DNA of 64,000 nucleotides from NCBI RefSeq assembly GCF_001983175.1, contig NZ_MNPW01000013.1:1-64000 (forward strand), in the 5' to 3' direction. Origin of the DNA: Pseudomonas cedrina subsp. cedrina. Lineage in GTDB: Bacteria; Pseudomonadota; Gammaproteobacteria; Pseudomonadales; Pseudomonadaceae. This document shows positions 17,395 to 27,000 of this stretch, one piece after another. Numbering within the stretch: position 1 is the first letter of the stretch; each line of letters starts with the position of its first letter. The notes under the pieces are model-generated. The model was not told the origin of the DNA. It saw only the letters and a list, made by a program, of their open reading frames with translations, and did not search any database. The position numbers were made by a program, and so were the translations under genes.

Positions 17395-17782
17395 GGCGTG
17401 GCACGCGGTAGCGGAAGGCAAGCTAATCCGCTCTCGGTCGAGAGCAACAACTCCGATCGGCTGTGTTCGACCAAATATTTGCATCTGCGTAATTGGTTTG
17501 CTGGGCTTGGAGGTTTCTACGAAACCAGAGGCGATTCAGTGCATCCATGCCCGAGTCTTTTAATGAGCAGCAGGCTCGGCAACCGACTGAGGGGCCTAGT
17601 CAGCGTGCAGATCTGTTGTTATCTGACTAGTGCCTAGCCACTGTACGAATGCGGGGAAGATTCTGTCGGTTGTCTGACGCCAGAAATTGGCATGGACGCT
17701 TCCCTTGGAAGTCTTCCGCGTAGGGCCTATGCTACTGGCATCTTGACAGCCTGGTGGAGCCAGGCAGTGACAGGGAGTCCTG
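17395..17782. other. Tail of the Avs-like remnant and upstream region of the ABC-3C operon
   Basis: Short stretches up to about 17560 in shifted frames (KWHAVAEGKLI) continue the decayed Avs-like protein. The rest has no gene. The ribosome binding site of the downstream operon, GGGAGT, lies at about 17772. Confidence 0.4.
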
Positions 17783-18835
17783 ATGGCTATAATCGTCCGC
17801 GTTCTCAAAGCGAGGCATGGAGACTGCATTCTCGTCAGCCATGAGGGGCCTGGCGGGGTGTTCAATCTGCTGATAGATGGAGGAACGTCTACGACCTTCA
17901 GGTATGGGCCACGGCAGCTTTACGCCGGTGCGCTGTGCAATACCCTCGATGATTTGAAAGTCAAAGGACAGCACATCGATCTAGCCATCCTCACCCACAT
18001 TGATGACGATCACATCAATGGACTTATTAAAGCCTTTGAGAAGCCAGGTTATCTAGGCGATATGGTCAAATCCATCTGGTTTAATTCTTCGCGATTGATC
18101 ACACATCATTTTGATATGCCCGAAATACCTGAAAATAATATTGAGCTGCTTGATGACAATCCGCAAACATCGATCAAGCAAGGAAAAGACCTGGAAGAGT
18201 TGCTTGATAAGATTGGCTGCGTTCGAGCTCCGCTTGTAATGGCAGGGCAAACGTATAAAGCTGGTCCCTTTACGTTCAAGGTATTGTCGCCTAGTCGTGA
18301 GCAACTTGTGAAGTTGTTGCATGTATGGCCTTCCGAAGTTGATTCAGGAAAAACCTCGGTGCACGGCACTGATTATAATTTAACACTTCAAGATATCTGG
18401 TCAGACGATAAGTTTTATCCTGATGCCTCTGTTTACAACGGCAGCTCTATAGCATTTATACTCGAAGCAGATGGTAAGCGCATGCTTTTTCTGGGCGATG
18501 CGCACGAAGGCGTAGTATGCGATAGCTTGCGGGCTGATGAGTACAGCGAAACCAACAAACTTCAATTGAATCTTGTTAAGTTGTCGCATCATGGAAGTCA
18601 ATACAATACCAGTAGCGATTTGTTAGAGCTGCTGGATTCACCGAGTTATATAGTGTCCACCGATGGGTCTAAGCATGGGCTTCCGAACAAAAGGACAATA
18701 GCCAGGATCATCAAGTCTACGCAGGGTAAAGTGTATTTTAACTATGATCATGTGGTCGCTCCCCTGCTACAGGCTCATGAAATTGAGGAGTACTCCTCTC
18801 GTCTAGAAGTGCTCGATGATGAAATCAGATACTAA
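17783..18835 (+). CDS. Metallo-beta-lactamase fold hydrolase, first gene of ABC-3C operon
   Basis: A 350-residue protein with the zinc-binding motif THIDDDH at 71-77, a later LFLGDAHEG strand and LSHHGSQYN, the arrangement of ComEC-like metallo-beta-lactamase hydrolases. There is no signal peptide or membrane segment, so it is cytoplasmic. It is followed with a 20-bp overlap by a trypsin-like protein, and then by the middle component and ATPase of an ABC-three-component system. MBL hydrolase plus trypsin-like protease pairs also occur in type I AVAST loci. In this context it is probably a second effector or a regulator of the protease. The substrate is unknown. Confidence 0.8.
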   Translation: MAIIVRVLKARHGDCILVSHEGPGGVFNLLIDGGTSTTFRYGPRQLYAGALCNTLDDLKVKGQHIDLAILTHIDDDHINGLIKAFEKPGYLGDMVKSIWFNSSRLITHHFDMPEIPENNIELLDDNPQTSIKQGKDLEELLDKIGCVRAPLVMAGQTYKAGPFTFKVLSPSREQLVKLLHVWPSEVDSGKTSVHGTDYNLTLQDIWSDDKFYPDASVYNGSSIAFILEADGKRMLFLGDAHEGVVCDSLRADEYSETNKLQLNLVKLSHHGSQYNTSSDLLELLDSPSYIVSTDGSKHGLPNKRTIARIIKSTQGKVYFNYDHVVAPLLQAHEIEEYSSRLEVLDDEIRY

Positions 18836-20129
18836 TATGACAGTTTCGGAAATCATGCAGTCATACTGCGTAATGGTTAATGGCGGCAGTGGTGTTCTGG
18901 TAAACGCTATGACGCAAGAGTATTCCTACGTGCTCACGGCCAGGCACGCCGTGTTCGAGGAGGGCGCCCACAATGTGGTGATAGATCATAATCAGGATCC
19001 CATTGAAGTGCTGGGCGTCTTGGTTTTCCCTAAGGAGGGTCTGGAGGAGCCCTTAGATTGCGCAATATTAACAATTACGCATCAACCAGGCCTGTCGCAG
19101 AAATCTTGGAATGCCGCTCACTTGCCACCGCTGGCCAACCTTACCTTTGTGGGTCTTCCAGAAGCGGAAAGGGCGAGTTCAAAGCCAATTACGCATTGGA
19201 CTGGCCACTCAGCGAGCGTGGTTAACGAACTTATAACACTTGCGCTGGAAGGTATCCCGGGCAAGGACATCATTCAAGGGATGTCTGGAGGTGGTGTATA
19301 CCATGTAGATAACGATTACCCGTATCTGGTGGGCGTGGAGTTCGAAATGGAGGCCAGTCGCTTGGATCACCAGTTTGGTCGCGTCGATTGTCATGGTCTC
19401 GCACGATACAACGAACTCATCACCCTCCATTCAAGTGCGCCAATGGTTCCGCCACATATGGAGTGCTTTTCGAGAGTGCGGGATAGGATTTTCGCATTCA
19501 ATGTGATTGATCCCACTAACGTTCAGCATCTGAAATCTGCATTAATTGGTTTCGCAGACTCATTAATCGAGAGCGGAATGCCGCCTCCGTATGAAATTAT
19601 GAAGCACTATGATGTCCAGTTATTGATAGACACGGGGCAGTCCAGCGTGCTGGAGGCACGAGAGTTGTGGATTGCATATTTAGAGTTTGTGGTGATCTCC
19701 GCACTCATGGACGGTGCTGGAGTCGCGGATAACGGCTATATCAGCGGGATCGATAAGAAGCGTCGTCTGCTGTATACCAGCGACGTCACCAACTGGCTTG
19801 GCCGTTTGGATGAAATTCTCAAAATTGCTCGTAAGTTGCTCGACAAAAACGGCACCCTCGTGGTCGCCTCGCCTGATGCTGCAGCGCAACCCTTTCCTCC
19901 AGACTTTGTCCTTAAGAACGTAATTGGCAATATTGCAACCATCCCGAACCAAGGCCCATTCTCTATTGATGAAATTGAGAGTGCGATTTACACCAGCTAT
20001 AAGCTCACTCATCTGGAAGGTTTGCGCAAAAGCTGCGTCATCGAGAAAGAGTTTGACTATCGCAGTTTGGCTCCAGGTAAGGTTCAACTGCTGGAGCTTA
20101 GGAAGAAGTTGAATGAAATTATTAATTAA
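18816..20129 (+). CDS. Trypsin-like protease with ABC-3C C-terminal domain
   Basis: A 437-residue protein. Its first 200 residues form a trypsin-like serine protease with a complete triad: His44 in LTARHAVF, Asp81 in PLDCAIL and Ser157 in GMSGGG. The C-terminal 230 residues are helical and fit the C-terminal domain that defines effectors of ABC-three-component systems. The start at 18816 overlaps the MBL gene; an ATG at 18837 just after the MBL stop is an alternative. The gene runs into the middle component with a 17-bp overlap. In the ABC-3C model the ATPase senses a nucleic-acid state and releases the effector, here proteolysis. Confidence 0.75.
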   Translation: MMKSDTNMTVSEIMQSYCVMVNGGSGVLVNAMTQEYSYVLTARHAVFEEGAHNVVIDHNQDPIEVLGVLVFPKEGLEEPLDCAILTITHQPGLSQKSWNAAHLPPLANLTFVGLPEAERASSKPITHWTGHSASVVNELITLALEGIPGKDIIQGMSGGGVYHVDNDYPYLVGVEFEMEASRLDHQFGRVDCHGLARYNELITLHSSAPMVPPHMECFSRVRDRIFAFNVIDPTNVQHLKSALIGFADSLIESGMPPPYEIMKHYDVQLLIDTGQSSVLEARELWIAYLEFVVISALMDGAGVADNGYISGIDKKRRLLYTSDVTNWLGRLDEILKIARKLLDKNGTLVVASPDAAAQPFPPDFVLKNVIGNIATIPNQGPFSIDEIESAIYTSYKLTHLEGLRKSCVIEKEFDYRSLAPGKVQLLELRKKLNEIIN

Positions 20130-20661
20130 AGATTACAATTTTGAGTTTCTGACTGCTGAGTTTGATGGCATTGAATTTCACATGTTTCGCTCAGATGATT
20201 CGCTGTCCTATATTTCGTGTATTGCTTGCCTGTGTAAAAAACCGTCAGATATCGTAGCGAACTGGCGGGTGATCCAAAACCTTGTTTCGGTTCACCACCA
20301 ACCTTCAGGAAACCTCGCTGTGTGGAACGTGTATATCGCTTTTGTGACGATCGGCACTGTGCCGATTTGGGATAAATACCAGATCGAGAACAACAAATAC
20401 TCTGCTCGTAAATTGATAATTGATGGGTATGCTGAATTGCCCGCGGTTGAGCAATTGACTGGCTGTTTGGAAGAGCAGCTCCTAGGATCAGATTTGACGC
20501 TGGATCCTCGTGTTGCGGAAACCCGGGAACCATTATTGTCACTGGAATACTTTGTTCGGGGTGCGCCGTTAGATCAAAAGATTGAGTCCAAGGAAAAGCG
20601 CGCGTTAATGATAAATGAAATCATAGAATCTCTGAATAAAAATGAAAATCAAAAAAGTTGA
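20113..20661 (+). CDS. ABC-three-component system middle component
   Basis: A 182-residue protein located between an ABC-3C effector and an SMC-like ATPase, overlapping both (17 bp and 20 bp). Position and size match the middle component, which is thought to couple the effector to the ATPase. The protein has no catalytic motif that I can identify. Family assignment is mainly by context; the segment LSYISCIACLCKKPSDI and the conserved tryptophans near NLAVWNVY are noted as landmarks. Confidence 0.65.
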   Translation: MKLLIKDYNFEFLTAEFDGIEFHMFRSDDSLSYISCIACLCKKPSDIVANWRVIQNLVSVHHQPSGNLAVWNVYIAFVTIGTVPIWDKYQIENNKYSARKLIIDGYAELPAVEQLTGCLEEQLLGSDLTLDPRVAETREPLLSLEYFVRGAPLDQKIESKEKRALMINEIIESLNKNENQKS

Positions 20662-23600
20662 AATTGAAGCATTTCGTGCTTATAAAATGAAATCAGAAGG
20701 CACATTCGATTTTACGAATGCTGATGATCTTCCTTCTAATTTTGTTGCGATATTTGCCCCTAATGGATTTGGTAAGAGCTCGTTTTATGATGCTGTCGAA
20801 TGGGCAGTCACGAATCATTTGGAGCGTTTAGGTGGCGACTACAATAGAGTCAATTATGAAGGCGCCGCCCGCGCGACCAAAGATTTAGACAAGGGGCAGG
20901 AGATCCTTCGAAATAAATACGTCAACGACGACGTTAAAACTCGGGTGGTTGTTTCAACTACGCTGCCTATTCCGTTTAAACGAGAGTTGGGAAAGCTTCG
21001 CATAAATGGGCGAGACTTGCGCTTTGGAGAGAAAGGTCGCGAGAACGATTATTTTCGGCGTGTCATTTTAAGTCAAGATGAGATTGACAGATTCCTCCGA
21101 GAGGCGAAGCCGCATGAACGCTATACCAAGTTTATGGAAAATTTCGGCGGGGAAACTGAAAAAGTCCGAAAGGAATTGACTGCACTTATCCTTGATAACA
21201 AATCTGAGCTGCTAGCTCTGGATTCCCAGCGTGAAGCCATTATCGCCGAGCTGGACCAGCCTGTTGACCTCTCCATCTTTTATAGTTTCAATGCATTAGC
21301 TACACAGCTAAACGCTGGTGGTGAGAACATCTTGCTCGCGGACGAGAATTTTTCCGCGCAGGCTGAACACGAACTGAATGCAAGCCTTGTCTCCCGACAG
21401 CATGAGTTAAGCGTAGAACGTGAAGCTAATGTCCGGGCGGTTGACACTCTTGCTGATAGATTGGTAAAGATTCCCGAAATTGAACTTAATAGCCAATTTC
21501 TCATCGATCAGAAAGCTATTTCAGAGCGTCTTGATCAGGGCGTAAAAGATGCAGGCGGCTATCAGGAACTGCTCAACGCTCATGAAAAAAGCACAAGCGA
21601 TGTCCAGGAAGCAAGTCAGCGTTCGGCAAATATTCTTGATGTAATCAATCATTCTGTTGTGTTCTTTCAGTCTGAATCACGCCTCAATGATATCGCCCAA
21701 CGTCAAATAACGCTGGGAGATATCCAACCAGGTCATGCCGCACAGTTGTCAGGGTTTGCAAAGGCTTTGAGCGATCTTAATCTGGAGCTCAAAAAGGCTG
21801 ATGATCGCGCTGCATTTCTTAGGAACTCCATCGATAATGCTGGGCCGATATATGCAGAGCTAACATCACATCGTGCGCGACTGAGAAAGACGTTTCGGTT
21901 CGCTTGGATGCAGCAAAGTTGGATCAACTTCAAGCCAACCTGAAGCTTGTTTCAGGTTTCAAACTTACTGCAAACTTTATCTTGTCTGCAGTTGAAGGCA
22001 CAAAATATTTAGGTCAAGAGAAAATTGAGCGCTTGACTAAGTGTTTTACTGAGTTGGAATCCATTGATCTCCACGACAAAACTGTGCATGCGACTCAAAC
22101 AGCCTTGGCTAACCAGATGGGTGTGCACGAACGTTTGATTTCCACCGGCCTTGACTACCTCAGCGCATGGCCGTCAAATATTTGCCCGCTGTGCAGCGCC
22201 CCCCACGAAGATGCCGAGAAGCTCAGGCTGAAAGTTAAATCTCAGACTCTGCTATCGCGGCTTAGTCAAGAAAACGCGGAGCTCCTCGCACAGTCCGAAA
22301 CACGTCGTAAGCAACTGCTCGATGAAGTGAAATCTATCACGCTAGTGGCGGAAGAGGCACATGGGCAGCAGTTGGCTGACCTTCGCGGAACAATCAAGGA
22401 GTTGAGTGCAAGACTGGAGCTAGTTGAACGAGAAAAATCTGATCTGGAGGTGGAAAAGCGCGCCTTAGAGGACAGAGTCAACACACTCGATAAGACCGTA
22501 TGGAGTCTCGCACTCGATGAGCTCTTAACCCGTGCTCAAGGCGAGATCGATCAGCTTTCACTCAAACGTTCCGGACTTGTAACTCGTCAAACTGAGTTGT
22601 CTGAAGAGATTGCACAGCTCAATCGAAAGATTTCACAGATTGATACAGATTTGCAGGTTCTGACAACGGAAGGCGACACCCTTAAGTCTCAAGCGTCCTA
22701 TCTGCTTGTCTCTCAGTACTTGGTAAATAATGGTATCAATTCAGCCCAGTTGGCTGAACATTGTCAGGTCGAGAAAAGTAAATTTGAATCTCAACTTGCT
22801 AACGCCAAGGCCGTTACTGGTGAGCTGACGACTCAGTGCAGTGCACTCCAGCAGAAGATGCTGTCCGATGGGACGTGGGTGAGTTTTGTCCAGCTACGAT
22901 CTCAGAAAGATGGGCTTGATCTGGAATTGGCTCGCGCTCAGTCCGCAATCAACGCTTTCTATGAAAGCCTTGCCACGTTGATTGTTGTTCGCTCCGAGGA
23001 TCGTTTAGACCAAGTCAAGGCACTGATCACCAGTGAACTCCAGACCCGCCGCTTGCGCACCGAGCAACTTGAAACCGCTGAAAACAGTTTCAAACTGCTG
23101 TTGGAGTTGATGGCGTCCTTTAAACCCTACATCAAGCGCTTATCCTTTCAAAATGAGTTGGCTGAACTGGAAGTGGAGCTAGATCAGCGAAGCCAGGTTG
23201 ACATGCTTCTGAGTACGGAACGGTTGGCTGTGATCGAGCAGCTGAAGACGTTGATTAACAATTTCTTCTATGAAGATCTCATCAACGTTATCTACAAAAA
23301 AATTGACCCGCATCCATCCTTTAAGAAAGTAGAATTCAAGCCAGATTTTGACTCTGATAAACCAGGTTTGAACATTGTAGTGAGTGACGAAGACGGGGTT
23401 TTGATTTCGCCAATATTGTACTTCAGTGCTGCTCAGTCTAATATTCTCAGTCTCAGTGTGTTTCTGGCCGGCGCGCTTCATGCCAAGGATGATAAGGGTA
23501 ATCCGATTGATGTCGTGATGATCGATGATCCTATCCAGTCGATGGACTCCATCAATATTCTCTCAACTATTGATCTTTTGCGCAGTATCTGCCTGCAGTT

Positions 23601-23745
23601 TGATAAGCAAGTTATTATCTCTACGCACGATGAAAACTTCTTCGGCCTTCTGCAGCGCAAGATTCCAGCTGAGATTCTGGGAGCAAAGTTCCTGCAGTTG
23701 GAAAAATTTGGAGTGGTAGTGCCTGTCGAGCCATTCCTAAATTAG
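20642..23745 (+). pseudogene. ABC-3C SMC/Rad50-like ATPase, interrupted by a frameshift
   Basis: Two frames (20642-21943 and 21904-23745) together give a Rad50-like ATPase of about 1030 residues. The first has the Walker A motif PNGFGKSS at 40-47 and the start of a coiled coil. The second continues the coiled coil from LDAAKLDQL, has a zinc-hook CPLC at about 22183-22194, a signature-like YFSAAQSNILSLS, the Walker B motif VVMIDDP and the H-loop IISTHDEN. The switch lies at about 21880-21895; one extra base around CGACTGAGAAAG would restore the frame, so this looks like a single-base deletion or sequencing error. If real, the system is probably inactive or makes a split protein. Confidence 0.8.
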
Positions 23746-24087
23746 CACTTTATCTCGGAAGGGATTAATTCGCCCCTTCCGTGATACACCGCCCGACGAC
23801 GGAATATTTAGGCGGTCTGACATAGCGCGGTATCTGCTAATCAACCAAATTAAGGAAGTTGTTGTTAGCTGGAGGAGGCTGCAAATTAGTTTGTCGTCTC
23901 GAATCAGATAGCCGTTGAGTACGCTGGTTTCACGCCGGCCTTGGACACTGCAGGTCCAAATATTTTGAAATGAAAGCTGTTGATGATGCCGGTATCGAGT
24001 GCGCTTTCGGAGATCATTGCTACAGCCTCTGAATATGCGTAACTATCGCGGCTTAGTAGAGTTCCGTAACTGACCTGAGGACCGCCG
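23746..24087. other. Intergenic region before the Avs-like gene
   Basis: No gene is supported. A near-palindromic run around 23757-23783 (GGAAGGGATTAATTCGCCCCTTCC) may form a weak hairpin after the ATPase gene. The ribosome binding site of the Avs-like gene, GAGGA, lies at about 24075. Confidence 0.4.
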
Positions 24088-27000
24088 ATGGCAACACCAA
24101 TGATCGATTTCCGAGCCATCCGCACACATCAAGGCAGCCAGCACGCCGGTTTCGAGGAGCTCGTCTGCCAATTTGCCGCGCTCGAGTCTCAGGGTGGCGT
24201 ACCGTTCCACCGCAAGGGGGCGGGTGCCGACGCAGGACTTGAATGTTATCGAGTCGAGCCTAACGGATCTGAAACTGGATGGCAGGCCAAGTATTTCTTC
24301 GAGCTCGGTAGCGGCGAAGCGGGGCAGCTCAAAGACTCCTTTGAAAACGCCGTAGCCAAACACCCCGCACTCGCCACCTTCATCGTATGCATACCTTTCG
24401 ACTTGTCTGATGGCCGTGTTGAAGGCCGTAAGTCTGAGCGCGATCGCTGGGATGCCTGGGTGATTGCGCGTCAAACTTCCATCGCGCCTCGTATAGTTGA
24501 AATCCAACTCTGGGGCGGTTTCCAGCTCACAGAACGACTCTCACGGAATGATCCACTGTATGTGGGGCGTCGTACCTATTGGTTCGATCTCCCTCATTTT
24601 GGGTGCGAATGGTTTAAAGACCGGTTTGCGATCACCCGTACCGCTCTCGGTCGTCGCTACACGCCAGAACTTAATATTGAACTGCCTATTCGTCAGGCGT
24701 TAGTCGCATTCGCACGAGGTCCCGATTTCGCGTGCAAGATCATTGGTTGGGCTGATGATCTCGACGAGGCGAGACATCGTTCGCTACGCAGCATCGGTGC
24801 TGCGCTGAAGGGAACACGTGATATAGATTTCACCGCGCTCGGCGACCAAATGGCTGCGATATCTGCAGCAATCCGCGGCGCACCACTTGGCCCAGCGAAT
24901 CTCATTCCATTCGGGGAATGGAGCGCTTTATTGGCGATTGCAACTGCGGCGCTCAACCGCTGTTGGAGCGGAATCTGGGAGCTACGTCGGCAACCCGGAG
25001 CGGCTCAGGACAGTGGTCGCGACGGTCTTCATTTTGCCGAACATTTGCGCGAAGTGATCGATCGCGTTGTCGAGGAAATCAATGCCCCCTCGACCAACTT
25101 CGCTAATTCACACCGCCTGCTGCTGAGCGGAGAGGCGGGCGTTGGTAAGTCACACTTGCTGGCTGATGTCGCCGAGCATCATGTTGCGCAGGGCTTTCCT
25201 GCCGTCCTAATGTTTGGTGGAGCGTTCAGTGATGCGGAACCTTGGCGACAGATCGCCGAGCAGTTGGGGCTGACAAATGCTCCTCCGGATGCAATTCTCG
25301 GTGCGTTTGACTCCGCTGCCGAAGCAGCTGGCACCCGCGCATTAGTGATGGTTGATGCGATCAACGAGCGTAATGGTGTAGCGGTTTGGTCCGAGCGTCT
25401 TGCCGCGTTCCTCGCTGTTGCCGACCGTTTTGAACATATAGCGGTTCTCGTCTCCTGTCGCTCCACCTTCATCCCTTATATCGTGCGCGACCTCGATACG
25501 ACCACGTTACCCCGCTTGGAACACCCAGGTTTCGCAGGAAGGGCGGCTGAAGCCGCGCGTCGCTACTTCGACCAGCGTGGCATCGTTCGAATGGCAGCCC
25601 CGCATTTCGCGCCAGAGTTTGAAAACCCGCTGTTCCTGCGTACTTGCTGTGACATGCTTGAACGTCGTAATGAAAGCGAACTTCCGCGTGGACTGGCTGG
25701 AGTGTCGAAGGTTTTCGATTTTTATTTCAACGCAGTGGTCGAGACGCTCAATTTGCGGATGGGCTTGGCGCCAAGGCTAAAGCGTGTAGAAGCCGTCCTA
25801 TCGGCGCTCACGGAAGAGATGATGGTTGCGGGTAACGGCTATCTCTCAATTGGCGCCGCGAATTCAATCATTGAATGTTTGCACAACTCAAACGGTCTCG
25901 CTGAACAAAGCCTTTTCTTCCAGCTCGAAAGCGAAGGTGTGATCGCGGTTGAGCCAGTCGGCGACGGAGAAGAAATCAACGAGATGGTTCGCTTCACATT
26001 CGAGCGGTTAAGTGACCATCGTATAGCCCAGAGGCTACTCGATACTCATGTAGGCGCCGGCGATCCTGCGCCAGCTTTCATCACTGGGGGGCCACTCGCA
26101 TCTTATGTGGCGGGTCGAGATTCCTCCAGGTTTGCAGGCATCGCCGAGGCATTGGCTGTACAGCTGCCAGAGCGTTACGGCGTTGAACTCATTGACGTTG
26201 TCGACGGCAAATTTGCCCGCTGGGAACTTGCTCATGCCTTTCAGCTCAGTCTGCTGTGGCGTCGACAAGACGCCTTCACCAAACGGACGCTCGAACTGGT
26301 TGAGGAATGCGCTGACGTAATTGGAGGTGACGCATTTCTTGAGACGCTGCTCGCGATCGCCACTGAACCTGACAACCTATTTAATGCCGACCATCTTGAC
26401 CGTTGGCTGCAACCGTTGCCGATGTACGAGCGCGACATTGAATGGTCGACTCGCGTGACGCACATCGCCGTGGATGGCGACGGCGACGGCGCCATTGAAA
26501 CATTGATCGAGTGGGTGCTAGCCAACGGACTAGAGCCAATCGAGCTGTCGCGCGCTCGACTAGTCGCCATCACGCTCGCATGGCTCACTAGTCTCAGCCA
26601 TCGTTGGATCCGTGATATGGCGACCAAAGCGCTTGCGACACTATTAGTAAATCGCCGTGAACTCGCCGCCCAGATGATCGAGAAATTCTCCAATGTTGAC
26701 GACGCTTATATCGTCGACCGCGTGCTTGCTGCTGCATATGGTGCAGCAACGCGAAATTCCAGCGATGAGGGACTGGCCGAACTCGCGCGAGTTGCCTTTG
26801 CGGCTGTGTTTACAAACGACCGGCTACCAACCCACGCGCTCGTTCGCGACCATGCGCGCGGGATCGTCGAGCTTGCCGCCAGCCGCGGAGTTTTGCCGGC
26901 GGACATATCGCTAGATTGCGCTCGGCCTCCTTATCCAGGAGGGAGGGCACTCGAGACGGTGACCGAAGAAACGCTCGGCACGTATGTTCAGAACTATGGC

